A stretch of DNA of 11,127 bases from Pseudomonadota bacterium. GTDB taxonomy: Bacteria; Pseudomonadota; Alphaproteobacteria; Sphingomonadales; Sphingomonadaceae. The notes beneath the pieces are model-generated. The model was not told where the DNA came from, ran no database searches, and worked only from the letters and a program-made list of their open reading frames with translations. The stretch is from positions 1-11,127 of the forward strand of contig JAKOWQ010000133.1 of the NCBI GenBank assembly GCA_029781465.1, given 5' to 3'. Below, piece by piece: positions 1-7,052 of the stretch. Each line of letters begins with the position of its first letter. The stretch's first letter is position 1. The position numbers and the translations under genes are program-made.

Positions 1-1
1 C

Positions 2-418
2 ATCAACGAAACCCTCATCACGCTTACCTCGGATATCGTTGCCGCGCACGTCAGCAACAATTCGGTTGCGGTTGACGAACTGCCGGTGCTGATCGGCAAC
101 GTCTACACCGCCCTGGCCGGTCTGGGACAGGCCGCACCGGCTGCCGAAGCCGCACCGCTCAAGCCGGCCGTCTCGCTGCGCGCCTCGGTCAAGCCCGACA
201 AGATCACCTGCCTCGATTGCGGCATGGAACTCAAGATGCTCAAGCGGCACCTGATGACCCACCATGGCATGACGCCCGAGGATTATCGCGCGCGCTGGGG
301 TCTGGGCGCCGACTATCCGCTGGTCGCCCCCAACTATGCCGAAACCCGCCGCGATCTGGCCAAGAAGATCGGCCTGGGCCGCAAGCCCGGCGCCAAGCGC
401 GGCCGCAAGAAGGGTTGA
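2..418 (+). CDS. MucR/Ros family zinc-finger transcriptional regulator (5' end missing)
   Basis: The reading frame is open from the first complete codon at base 2 to the TGA at 416-418, so the gene begins left of the window. A GTG at 86 lies inside the conserved N-terminal part (preceded in frame by residues such as TLTSDIVAAHVSNN and VDELP) and is not the start. The product has the Ros/MucR layout: an N-terminal helical region, then a C2H2 zinc finger of the form C-x2-C-x9-H-x3-H (CLDC, then HLMTHH), then the family-typical MTPEDYRARWGL and YAETRRDLAKKIGLG segments and a very basic tail ending KRGRKKG. Ros/MucR proteins bind AT-rich promoter DNA and control exopolysaccharide, motility and cell-cycle genes in alphaproteobacteria. 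The visible 138 residues nearly match the usual family length of about 140-150, so only a few residues should be missing. The target genes cannot be read from this window. Confidence 0.93.
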   Translation: MNETLITLTSDIVAAHVSNNSVAVDELPVLIGNVYTALAGLGQAAPAAEAAPLKPAVSLRASVKPDKITCLDCGMELKMLKRHLMTHHGMTPEDYRARWGLGADYPLVAPNYAETRRDLAKKIGLGRKPGAKRGRKKG

Positions 419-443
419 GATTGATACTCGTTTCCACTCTCGG

Positions 444-471
444 TTGAAGAATCGCCTCGCCGGTCTATGAT
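444..471 (+). promoter_or_regulatory. Candidate sigma-70 promoter of fur
   Basis: TTGAAG at 444-449 and TATGAT at 466-471 are separated by 16 bases. They match the TTGACA and TATAAT consensus at 4 and 5 of 6 positions. Transcription would begin near 477-479, giving a leader of about 27 bases before the fur GTG. The -10 box lies in the loop of the inverted repeat at 449-485. The assignment is by eye only. Confidence 0.5.
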
Positions 472-485
472 CGGCGAGGCAATTC
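449..485. repeat. Inverted repeat between mucR and fur (operator or terminator)
   Basis: Arms GCCTCGCCG (454-462) and CGGCGAGGC (472-480) are perfect 9-base complements around a 9-base spacer. Past one mismatch (453/481), four more pairs extend the stem (449-452 with 482-485), so 13 of 14 pairs match. No run of T follows on either strand (AATTCATTTC on the plus side), so it is a weak intrinsic terminator at best. Its loop holds the candidate fur -10 box, which fits an operator equally well. As RNA it could end the mucR transcript; as DNA it could bind a dimeric repressor. Confidence 0.6.
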
Positions 486-490
486 ATTTC

Positions 491-496
491 AGGCGG
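491..496 (+). promoter_or_regulatory. Ribosome binding site of fur
   Basis: AGGCGG lies 8 bases before the GTG at 505. It supports that non-ATG start, which also gives a protein of normal Fur length. Confidence 0.6.
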
Positions 497-504
497 AATA
501 ATTC

Positions 505-927
505 GTGCCCCAGCCCATCGATATCGAAGCCCTCTGCGTTGAACGCGGCTTGAGGATTACCGAACAGCGCAAGGTGATCGCCAAGGTGCTGTCGGATGCC
601 ACCGATCACCCCGATGTCGAAAAGCTGCACGAACGCGCGGTGGCAATCGATCCGCGCATTTCGATCGCCACGGTCTATCGCACCGTGCGGCTGTTCGAAG
701 AGGCGGGGATCCTCGACAAGCACGATTTCGGCGATGGCCGCTCGCGCTACGAAGCCGCGCCCGAGGCGCATCACGATCACATGATCGATGTCGAAACCGG
801 CAAGGTGATCGAATTCGTCGATCCCGAGCTTGAGGCCCTGCAACGCCAGATCGCCGAGCGGCTGGGCTATCGCCTGGTTGACCACCGGATGGAGCTTTAC
901 GGCGTGCGGCTGGGCCGCGAAGACTGA
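505..927 (+). CDS. fur: Fur family metal-responsive transcriptional repressor
   Basis: A 140-residue protein with GTG start. Residues 1-80 form the winged-helix DNA-binding domain (recognition region RISIATVYRTVRLFEEAGIL), followed by the dimerisation domain with the HHDH motif at 89-92. By alignment with E. coli Fur (offset +2), the regulatory metal ligands appear kept: H35, E83, H90 and H92 for one site, and H89, D91, E110 and H127 for the other. The CXXC zinc site of E. coli Fur (C93/C96) is absent, replaced by D95 and T98; the only cysteine is C11. Many alphaproteobacterial Fur/Mur proteins look like this, and some sense manganese more than iron, so the effector metal is uncertain. A promoter and a dyad lie directly upstream, allowing autoregulation. 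The plsC-like gene starts 8 bases after the stop. Confidence 0.92.
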   Translation: MPQPIDIEALCVERGLRITEQRKVIAKVLSDATDHPDVEKLHERAVAIDPRISIATVYRTVRLFEEAGILDKHDFGDGRSRYEAAPEAHHDHMIDVETGKVIEFVDPELEALQRQIAERLGYRLVDHRMELYGVRLGRED

Positions 928-935
928 TCCGCCCG

Positions 936-1697
936 ATGGCCGCCGCGCTGGCCATGCCCCGCACGCTTTCCGCAATGGGTTGGCTGCGGGTCACCACGCG
1001 GCTGCTGGTGATGATCGTGCTGCTGATCGTTTCGTTACCGCTCCATTTCCTGTTTCGGCTGTTTACCCGGCACAATCTGGTTCCGCGTTTCTTTCTCGGG
1101 GCGATCGCCTGGATTGCCGGCGTTGAAGTCGGTTACCGGGGCGAAAAGGTTCACCGCGGAGCCTTCCTGCTGGCCAACCATGTCAGCTGGATCGACATTC
1201 CCGCGCTTGCCGGAGCGACAGGAACCGCCTTTGTCGGGCACGATGGCCTGGCCTCGATGCCGCTGCTCAAGTGGCTCTGCGCGCTCAACGATACGGTGTT
1301 CGTCGCACGCCACGATCGCGCCAGCGTTGCCGCGCAGATCGTGGCGGTGCGCACCGCGATCAGCGATACCGGCGCGCTGACGATCTTCCCTGAGGGAACC
1401 ACAAGCGATGGCACCGGGCTGCTGCCGTTCAAGAGCTCGCTGCTCTCCGCGCTCGATCCGCCTCCGCCGGGTATCGCGATCCAGCCGGTGCTGCTCGACT
1501 ACGGGCGCGAGGCTGCGGACATTTCCTGGATCGGCGAAGAGCATGGGCTGGACAATTTCCTGCGCATCCTGGCCCGCCGCCGCCCGGTGCGGCTGACGGT
1601 ACACTTCCTGCCGGTGCTGTGCGGCGATCAGCTTTCCAGTCGCAAGACCATTGCCCAGGCCGCGCGCGAGGCGATCCTGCGCGAACTCGCGGGATAG
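936..1697 (+). CDS. Lysophospholipid (1-acyl-glycerol-3-phosphate) acyltransferase, PlsC family
   Basis: A 253-residue protein likely to acylate lysophosphatidic acid to phosphatidic acid at the inner membrane. It has an N-terminal membrane segment (about residues 20-45), then the acyltransferase motifs: H-x4-D (HVSWID, H82-D87), FPEGTT (151-156) and PFKSSLL shortly after, which fit the catalytic His/Asp and glycerophosphate-binding blocks. The start is uncertain: ATG at 936 gives the longest form, but ATGs at 954 and 975 also keep the membrane segment, and none has a clear Shine-Dalgarno sequence. The 8-base gap after fur suggests one transcript with translational coupling. The family also includes OlsA, which acylates lyso-ornithine lipid; without an OlsB neighbour, PlsC is the simpler reading. 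Confidence 0.88.
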   Translation: MAAALAMPRTLSAMGWLRVTTRLLVMIVLLIVSLPLHFLFRLFTRHNLVPRFFLGAIAWIAGVEVGYRGEKVHRGAFLLANHVSWIDIPALAGATGTAFVGHDGLASMPLLKWLCALNDTVFVARHDRASVAAQIVAVRTAISDTGALTIFPEGTTSDGTGLLPFKSSLLSALDPPPPGIAIQPVLLDYGREAADISWIGEEHGLDNFLRILARRRPVRLTVHFLPVLCGDQLSSRKTIAQAAREAILRELAG

Positions 1698-1738
1698 CGC
1701 TTCAAAACCGACGCTAATTGCCCTATCGGCCCTTGCCC

Positions 1739-3061
1739 ATGCGCCCTTCCCCGCCCCCCAGGACCTACCGGGTCAAGAGCTTCGGCTGCCAGATGAACGT
1801 CTATGATGGCGAACGCATGGCCGAACTGCTCGCCCAGCAGGGCATCACCCCCGCGCCCGAGGGCGAGGAAGCCGACCTGGTGGTGCTCAACACCTGCCAC
1901 ATCCGCGAGAAGGCGGCCGAAAAGGTCTATTCGGACATCGGCCGCCTGAGGCGCGTGGATGGCACCGCCCCGCTGATCGCGGTGGCCGGGTGCGTTGCCC
2001 AGGCCGAGGGCGAGGAGATCATGGCCCGCGCGCCCGCGGTTTCAATGGTGGTCGGGCCGCAGGCCTACCACCGCCTCCCGGCGATGATCGCCGACGCGGT
2101 GGCCGGCAAGCGCGCGGTCGATACCGACATGCCCGCCGAGACCAAGTTCGATGCGCTCCCGGCGCGGCGCAAAGTCGGCCCGAGCGCGTTCCTGACCGTG
2201 CAGGAGGGCTGCGACAAGTTCTGCACCTATTGCGTGGTGCCCTATACCAGGGGCGCCGAAGTATCGCGTCCGTTCAAGGATTTGCTCGCAGAGGCGCAGC
2301 GATTGATCGATGCCGGAGCCAGGGAGGTCACTCTACTGGGCCAGAACGTGAATGCCTGGCGGGACGAGGGCAACCGCGGTCTGGAAAAGCTGATCGAAGC
2401 GCTGGCGGCAATCCCCGGACTGGAGCGCATCCGCTATACCACCAGCCACCCCAACGACATGACACAGGGGCTGATCGAAGCGCACCGCGATGTACCCAAG
2501 CTGATGCCGTTCCTGCACCTGCCGGTCCAGTCGGGCAACGACCGGGTGCTCAAGGCGATGAACCGCAGCCATACTGTCGGGAGCTACCTCGAAATCCTCG
2601 ACCGGGTTCGCGCAGCGCGGCCGGACATCGCCCTCTCGGGCGATTTCATCGTCGGCTTCCCGGGGGAAACCGATGCCGAGTTCGAGGATACGCTGCGGCT
2701 GGTCGAACGGGTCGGCTATGCCCAGTGCTTCAGCTTCAAGTATTCGGCCCGCCCCGGCACCCCGGCGGCGGAGATGGACGGGCAGGTGCCGCTGGCGGTG
2801 ATGGACGAGCGGCTCGCGCGCCTTCAGGCCGCGCTCAACGCCTCGCAGCTCGCCTTCAACCGCGCCTCGCTCGGCAAGAGCTGCGAGGTGCTGGTCGAAC
2901 GCCGGGGCAAGCTTGCGGGCCAGTGGCTCGGCAAGTCTCCCTGGCTGCAATCGGTCCATTTCACCGGTGAGGCCGCGATCGGCGATCTGATCCGCGTCGA
3001 ACTGGTCGAAGCCGGTCCCAATTCGCTCAGCGGCAGACTGTTGCAACCGGCACACGGCTGA
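1739..3061 (+). CDS. miaB: tRNA-2-methylthio-N6-dimethylallyladenosine synthase
   Basis: A radical-SAM methylthiotransferase that converts i6A37 to ms2i6A37 in tRNAs reading UNN codons. With the ATG at 1739 it has 440 residues. The N-terminal UPF0004 domain carries the three cysteines of the auxiliary 4Fe-4S cluster (FGCQMN C17, NTC C53, AGC C85). The radical-SAM motif C-x3-C-x2-C is at 158/162/165 (GCDKFCTYCVVPYTRG), very near the E. coli positions. The C-terminal part matches a TRAM RNA-binding domain (about 370-435). An in-frame TTG at 1718 would add seven residues (MPYRPLP); neither start has a good ribosome site, and ATG was preferred. It begins 41 bases after the plsC-like stop and is probably in the fur transcript. 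A miaB-phoH order is common in alphaproteobacteria. Confidence 0.96.
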   Translation: MRPSPPPRTYRVKSFGCQMNVYDGERMAELLAQQGITPAPEGEEADLVVLNTCHIREKAAEKVYSDIGRLRRVDGTAPLIAVAGCVAQAEGEEIMARAPAVSMVVGPQAYHRLPAMIADAVAGKRAVDTDMPAETKFDALPARRKVGPSAFLTVQEGCDKFCTYCVVPYTRGAEVSRPFKDLLAEAQRLIDAGAREVTLLGQNVNAWRDEGNRGLEKLIEALAAIPGLERIRYTTSHPNDMTQGLIEAHRDVPKLMPFLHLPVQSGNDRVLKAMNRSHTVGSYLEILDRVRAARPDIALSGDFIVGFPGETDAEFEDTLRLVERVGYAQCFSFKYSARPGTPAAEMDGQVPLAVMDERLARLQAALNASQLAFNRASLGKSCEVLVERRGKLAGQWLGKSPWLQSVHFTGEAAIGDLIRVELVEAGPNSLSGRLLQPAHG

Positions 3062-3094
3062 GCGGTTTTCCACGGCGCGGAACAGCCCTGTCGC

Positions 3095-3122
3095 TTGCCT
3101 GCAACACGCAGCGGCCTATCCT
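3095..3122 (+). promoter_or_regulatory. Candidate promoter of the phoH operon
   Basis: In the 116-base gap after miaB, TTGCCT (3095-3100) and TATCCT (3117-3122) are 16 bases apart; each matches consensus at 4 of 6 positions. The start would be near 3129, giving a leader of about 50 bases to the phoH ATG. A small GC hairpin (GGGCC 3132-3136 with GGCCC 3142-3146) lies in that leader, with no T run. Found by eye. Confidence 0.35.
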
Positions 3123-3177
3123 CTCGACTCAGGGCCACACCGGCCCGACCGTGAAAGGAGCGCCACCCCAGGCACCT

Positions 3178-4197
3178 ATGGCCCGCAAACCAGCCCGCGC
3201 CCATGAAGCGGCGCCAACCCGTTCCGATCCGTCCCGCAAGGCGCGGGCCGAGATGGAATTCGAAGAAGCGACGATCCTGGGTGCCCTGTTCGGGCAGTTC
3301 GACGCCAATCTGGTGCTGATCGAGAACCGGCTCGGCGTGTTCATCTCGGCGCGCGGCAACCGGGTGCAGATCGAGGGGCCGGAAGATGGCGTGGCGCGTG
3401 CCCGCGACGTGCTGAAGGCGATGCACCAGCGCCTGATCCAGGGGCACGAACTCGATCCCGGCGCGGTCGAATCGATTATCGTCATGTCGGCCGAACCGAC
3501 GCTGGAAGGGATCGTGAGCGGCGATGAGGGCGCCCCGCCGATCATGATCCGCACCCGCAAGAAAACCATCGTTCCGCGCAGCGCCACCCAGATCGAATAC
3601 ATGAAAGCGCTGGCATCGCGGGACGTGATCTTCGCGCTCGGTCCGGCCGGCACCGGCAAGACCTATGTCGCGGTGGCACAGGCGGTTTCCCAGCTGATCA
3701 CCGGATCGGTCCAGCGCCTGATCCTCAGCCGCCCGGCGGTCGAGGCCGGCGAGCGGCTGGGGTTCCTCCCGGGTGACATGAAGGAAAAGGTCGATCCCTA
3801 TCTGCGCCCGCTTTACGACGCGCTTTACGATTGCATGCCGCCCGAACAGGTCGAGCGCCGCATCGCCAGCGGCGAGATCGAGATCGCCCCGATCGCCTTC
3901 ATGCGCGGGCGCACGCTCGCCGATGCCTTCGTGATCCTCGATGAGGCGCAGAACACCACGCGTGAGCAGATGAAGATGTTCCTCACCCGCTTCGGGATGA
4001 ACAGCCGGATGGTGATCTGCGGCGATCCCAAACAGGTCGACATCCCCGGCGGCCCTGCGATGAGCGGGCTGAACGACGCGGTTGCCCGGCTGGAAGGGGT
4101 TGAGGGGATCGCGATCACGCGGTTCTCGGTTGCGGACGTGGTTCGCCACCCGATCGTGGGGCGGATCGTCGAGGCTTATGAAGGGAATGACCAATGA
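3178..4197 (+). CDS. phoH: PhoH-like ATPase (YbeZ)
   Basis: A 339-residue cytoplasmic P-loop ATPase of the PhoH/YbeZ family. An N-terminal KH-like RNA-binding region (about 20-90, with GNRVQIEGPEDG) precedes the PhoH domain. Walker A is GPAGTGKT at 155-162 and Walker B is VILDE at 252-256, followed by AQNTT. PhoH/YbeZ proteins are functionally linked to YbeY and RNA or ribosome metabolism, which fits ybeY two genes downstream. ATG at 3178 gives the MARKP start; a GTG at 3151 in the same frame would add nine residues. AAAGGAG at 3154-3160 lies 17 bases before the ATG, further than usual, while AGG at 3170-3172 is 5 bases away, so the exact start is uncertain. The stop overlaps the next gene (ATGA). 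Confidence 0.95.
   Translation: MARKPARAHEAAPTRSDPSRKARAEMEFEEATILGALFGQFDANLVLIENRLGVFISARGNRVQIEGPEDGVARARDVLKAMHQRLIQGHELDPGAVESIIVMSAEPTLEGIVSGDEGAPPIMIRTRKKTIVPRSATQIEYMKALASRDVIFALGPAGTGKTYVAVAQAVSQLITGSVQRLILSRPAVEAGERLGFLPGDMKEKVDPYLRPLYDALYDCMPPEQVERRIASGEIEIAPIAFMRGRTLADAFVILDEAQNTTREQMKMFLTRFGMNSRMVICGDPKQVDIPGGPAMSGLNDAVARLEGVEGIAITRFSVADVVRHPIVGRIVEAYEGNDQ
4181..4186 (+). promoter_or_regulatory. Ribosome binding site of the exported-protein gene
   Basis: AAGGGA sits inside the end of phoH, 7 bases before the ATG at 4194. It supports real translation of this unrecognised gene from its own site. Confidence 0.55.
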
Positions 4198-4712
4198 AAA
4201 TCCGCACGATCGCGAGCGCTGTTGGCCTCGCATCACTTGTTCTCCCGGGCACGGCGCAGGCCAATTGGCGGTTTACCCAGTGGGGCAACTCGGTCGATCA
4301 GGTGGTCAAGGCCGGCAAGGCCGCGCAGGTCGAGGCGATTGCCGACCGCGATGGCGACCGGGTCGGCGAATTGCAGCGGCTTGCCGTGGGCGAGGTCAGC
4401 GAGGGCGGGATCAATGTGCAGGTCCAGTTCTATTTCACCCCGGACGGCAAGAGCCTTGAACTGATCCGTTATGAGCCGGTCGAGAAGACCGCCTGCGTCG
4501 ATGTCGAGGCGATCACGGTCAAGCTCTATGGCCCGGGCAAGCTGCACGACGATGTCGAGCCGATGGACGACAGCAAAGGCGGAACGTTCAACGTGACGTT
4601 TCACATGCGCGACTGGTCGGGCCCGGGTGGCGACAAGGTCGGCTTCATGCACGCCCTGATCGCCGGCCAGCCGACCAATGTCTGCACCTGGACTTTCGAA
4701 CCTGCAGCCTGA
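4194..4712 (+). CDS. Unrecognised exported protein between phoH and ybeY
   Basis: A 172-residue protein of no family I can name. Residues 1-23 form a typical signal peptide (basic MKIR, a hydrophobic core, and AQA before N24), so the mature protein is probably periplasmic. The mature start NWRFTQWGNSVDQVV recalls a W-x-x-T-x-W-G-(M)-x-x-x-x-V opening that I have seen in small secreted proteobacterial proteins of unknown role; that resemblance is from memory. The rest looks beta-rich (VQVQFYF, AITVKLYG, TFNVTFHM). The mature part holds only two cysteines, C101 and C164, which could form a disulfide. The gene overlaps the phoH stop by ATGA and has its own ribosome site, so it is co-translated with a cytoplasmic RNA-metabolism set although its product is exported. 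Base and codon use resemble the neighbours. Confidence 0.8.
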   Translation: MKIRTIASAVGLASLVLPGTAQANWRFTQWGNSVDQVVKAGKAAQVEAIADRDGDRVGELQRLAVGEVSEGGINVQVQFYFTPDGKSLELIRYEPVEKTACVDVEAITVKLYGPGKLHDDVEPMDDSKGGTFNVTFHMRDWSGPGGDKVGFMHALIAGQPTNVCTWTFEPAA

Positions 4713-4729
4713 TCCCGATAGTTTCCGGA

Positions 4730-5227
4730 ATGATGTCACTCGAAATCGCCCTAGAGACTCCCTGGCCCTCCCCGCCCGCGTGGGAAGCGCTCGCCGGGAG
4801 CGCGGCTTCGGCAGCGGCGCAGGTCGCCCCCGAACTCGCCAACTCGCGCCTCTCAATCAGCCTGCTGTTCGCCGACGATGCCGAGGTGCAGCTGCTCAAC
4901 GCCGAATGGCGCGGCAAGAACAAGCCGACCAACGTGCTTTCCTTCCCGATGCTCGCGCGCGAGGAACTGCTCGATCTGGGGGGCAAAGGCGTGCCGGTGC
5001 TGCTCGGCGATCTGGCCCTCGCGCTGGAAACCTGCGCGCGCGAGGCCGGAGAAAAGGGCATTTCGCTGGCCGATCACACCGCACATCTGATCGTCCACGG
5101 TTTGCTCCATCTGGCCGGCTACGATCACGAAACCGGCCCCGAGGACGCCGCGGCAATGGAGGCGCTGGAAATAAAGGCGCTTGCCCTGATGGGCATTGCC
5201 GACCCATATGGGGACCACGAGCAATAG
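4730..5227 (+). CDS. ybeY: Endoribonuclease YbeY (16S rRNA maturation)
   Basis: A 165-residue single-domain metalloprotein acting in 16S rRNA 3'-end maturation and 70S ribosome quality control. The UPF0054 signature H-G-x-L-H-L-x-G-Y-D-H is intact, with zinc-binding H123, H127 and H133. Other conserved blocks are LNAEWRGKNKPTNVLSFP (56-73) and LLGDLALALE (91-100). It starts 17 bases after the exported-protein gene; ATG 4730 is immediately followed by a second ATG at 4733, and only a weak GGA precedes them, so translation may depend on coupling. corC follows 21 bases later, giving the conserved phoH-ybeY-corC order. Confidence 0.96.
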   Translation: MMSLEIALETPWPSPPAWEALAGSAASAAAQVAPELANSRLSISLLFADDAEVQLLNAEWRGKNKPTNVLSFPMLAREELLDLGGKGVPVLLGDLALALETCAREAGEKGISLADHTAHLIVHGLLHLAGYDHETGPEDAAAMEALEIKALALMGIADPYGDHEQ

Positions 5228-5248
5228 ACAGCGGGTATTTCAGGGCCG

Positions 5249-6145
5249 ATGGCCGAACAGCATTCCGGAGAGGCGGACAGTAGGCGCTCGTTGTGGCGCC
5301 AGATCCGCAAACTGCTTCCGATCGGCGAGGCCGACCAGTCGCTGCGCGCGCAGCTTGAGGAAGCGATCGACGAGCACGAGGAAGACGGCGAACCCGGCGG
5401 CGAGGGCGATCTTTCCCCGCTCGAGCGGCAAATGGTGCGCAATCTGCTGCATTTTTCCGAGAGCGATGCCGACGATGTGGCGATCCCGCGCGGCGAGATC
5501 ATCGCCATTCCCCGCACCGCCCGCTGGGACGAGGTGGTCAAGGCCTTTGCCGAGCATGGCCATTCGCGCCTGCCGGTCTATGGCGACACGCTCGACGAAG
5601 TGGTGGGCATGGTCCTGATCAAGGACGTTTTCACCTATCTTGCCGAGGGCAAGACCCCCAGGGACTGGAACCAGCTGCTGCGCCAGCCGCTGTTCGTGCC
5701 CCAGGCGCGCGGCGCGCTCGACGTGCTGGCCGACATGCGTTCGAGCCGGGTCCACCTCGCCGTGGTGGTCGATGAATATTCGGGGACCGACGGGATCATC
5801 ACCATCGAGGATCTGGTTGAGGAAATCGTCGGCGAGATCGAGGACGAGCACGACGACGCCCCCGAAGCGCTGCTGATCGAGCTCGATGACGGGATGTGGG
5901 AGGCAGATGCCCGTGCCGAGCTGGAGGAAGTCGGCGAGACGATCGATCCCAGGCTGGGCGAGGTCGAGGAGGATGTCGATACTCTCGGCGGCCTTGCCTT
6001 TCTGCTGGCGGGACAGGTGCCGCAGGTCGGGGCAATTCTTGACCATGACAGCGGCTGGAAGCTGGAAGTGATTGCGGGCGACGAAAAACGCGTTACCCGT
6101 CTGCGTCTGCACCCGCCCTCTCCCCAGGACGATTCCGAAGAGTAG
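5249..6145 (+). CDS. corC: CorC/HlyC family CBS-domain protein (YbeX)
   Basis: A 298-residue soluble protein. After a charged N-terminal segment with LSPLERQMVRNLLHFS (55-70) come two CBS domains (about 76-135 and 142-200) and a C-terminal CorC_HlyC domain (about 207-290). The motif running from DEYSGTDGIITIEDLVEEI (175-193) to GEIEDEHD is diagnostic. It lacks the membrane DUF21 domain of CorB/MpfA transporters. In enterobacteria CorC is linked to Mg2+/Co2+ efflux, and YbeX more recently to ribosome maturation; its place directly after ybeY fits the latter, while mgtE 2.2 kb away is a separate Mg2+ link. AGGG at 5242-5245 is a short ribosome site before ATG 5249. The lysR-type gene starts 5 bases after the stop, where many proteobacteria have lnt. 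Confidence 0.93.
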   Translation: MAEQHSGEADSRRSLWRQIRKLLPIGEADQSLRAQLEEAIDEHEEDGEPGGEGDLSPLERQMVRNLLHFSESDADDVAIPRGEIIAIPRTARWDEVVKAFAEHGHSRLPVYGDTLDEVVGMVLIKDVFTYLAEGKTPRDWNQLLRQPLFVPQARGALDVLADMRSSRVHLAVVVDEYSGTDGIITIEDLVEEIVGEIEDEHDDAPEALLIELDDGMWEADARAELEEVGETIDPRLGEVEEDVDTLGGLAFLLAGQVPQVGAILDHDSGWKLEVIAGDEKRVTRLRLHPPSPQDDSEE

Positions 6146-6150
6146 AAACC

Positions 6151-7035
6151 TTGGCCATTCGCCGCCTGCCCCCGCTTCGTGCGATCGAAGCCTTTGTTCG
6201 CATCGTCCGTCTCGGCTCGGCCCGGGCCGCCGCTGACGAGCTGGGGCTGTCGCCCAGCGCTCTGTCGCGCCGGATCGCCGCGCTTGAGGATTTCATCGGC
6301 AAGCGGCTGTTCACCCGTCAGCACCAGGCGATGAAGCTGACCGACGAGGGCATTGCCTTTTATGCCGCCGTAGGCCCGAAATTCGATGAACTGGCCGCCG
6401 CGGTGGAAGGCCAGATCGAGGATTCGAAAGTGCTGCGCCTGCACCTGGGGGTACTGCCGCTGTTCGGCAGCCAGCGGCTGTTTCCGCGCCTGCCCGAGCT
6501 GCGCAAGCAGCATCCCCGGCTGCACATCGACATCGATACCAGCCCGCACCTCGATCACCGGGTCGGCGATACGCTCGACGCGGCGATCGTGCTGGCGAAG
6601 CAGCCCGACCCCGCGTTCCACGCGGTCAGGCTCGATCACAACCGGGTCTATGCCTTTACCTCGGCGGCGCTGGCCGAAGAGATCGGCACCAGCCCCGATC
6701 AGGAAACGCTGTCGGGACAGACTTTCCTGGTTCACACCGAGCTGCCCGACAGTTTCGCCGCCTGGAAGAAGGCGATCGGCATGCCGGGGCTCGAACCGGC
6801 GGCGGTCGATCATTTCGATTCGGGCCAGCTGATCCTCGAGGCCGCAGCCCAGGGGCTGGGCGTGGCGATCATGCACGACGACCATTTCAACCGCAGCCAC
6901 GACAAGCGGCTGGCGCGGCTGTTCGATGTCGAGGTGGAAAGCCCCTATTCCTATTGGTTCATCTGCCGTCCCCACGCGCTCGAAATGCGCTCGGTGCGGA
7001 TTTTTCACGAATGGCTGGTCAAGGCCGGGCTGTGA
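6151..7035 (+). CDS. LysR family transcriptional regulator (GcvA-like)
   Basis: A 294-residue regulator. The N-terminal winged helix-turn-helix (about 8-66; GSARAAADELGLSPSALSRRIAALE) is followed by a type-2 periplasmic-binding fold (about 95-290) for an unknown small ligand. The sequence resembles GcvA-like members (LPPLRAIEAFVRIVRLGS). The start is TTG at 6151: the first in-frame ATG, at residue 61, would remove the DNA-binding domain, and GAAGAG at 6137-6142 lies 8 bases before the TTG. It begins 5 bases after the corC stop and is followed 17 bases later by a secreted cyclophilin gene, all on one strand. Most LysR regulators are divergent from a target; this one is embedded in a run of genes, so its target is not evident here. 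Confidence 0.9.
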   Translation: MAIRRLPPLRAIEAFVRIVRLGSARAAADELGLSPSALSRRIAALEDFIGKRLFTRQHQAMKLTDEGIAFYAAVGPKFDELAAAVEGQIEDSKVLRLHLGVLPLFGSQRLFPRLPELRKQHPRLHIDIDTSPHLDHRVGDTLDAAIVLAKQPDPAFHAVRLDHNRVYAFTSAALAEEIGTSPDQETLSGQTFLVHTELPDSFAAWKKAIGMPGLEPAAVDHFDSGQLILEAAAQGLGVAIMHDDHFNRSHDKRLARLFDVEVESPYSYWFICRPHALEMRSVRIFHEWLVKAGL

Positions 7036-7052
7036 TTGGCAGATTGGCGTCG

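Noticed and set aside
86..418. GTG at 86 as the start of the zinc-finger regulator
   Set aside because: The same frame is open to the window edge and encodes conserved MucR N-terminal sequence (TLTSDIVAAHVSNN), so the gene is simply truncated.
3062..3177. Intrinsic terminator after miaB
   Set aside because: Only a 5-base GC stem (3132-3136 with 3142-3146) is visible and no T run follows it.
2824..4236. A 470-codon open frame on the minus strand opposite miaB and phoH
   Set aside because: It lies wholly opposite two well-identified genes, its translation looks like a low-complexity His/Arg/Asp-rich shadow, and long antisense frames are expected in GC-rich DNA.
6954..7052. N-terminal extension of the secreted cyclophilin from an ATG at 6954
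   Set aside because: It would overlap lysR by over 80 bases and bury the signal peptide that starts at 7053.
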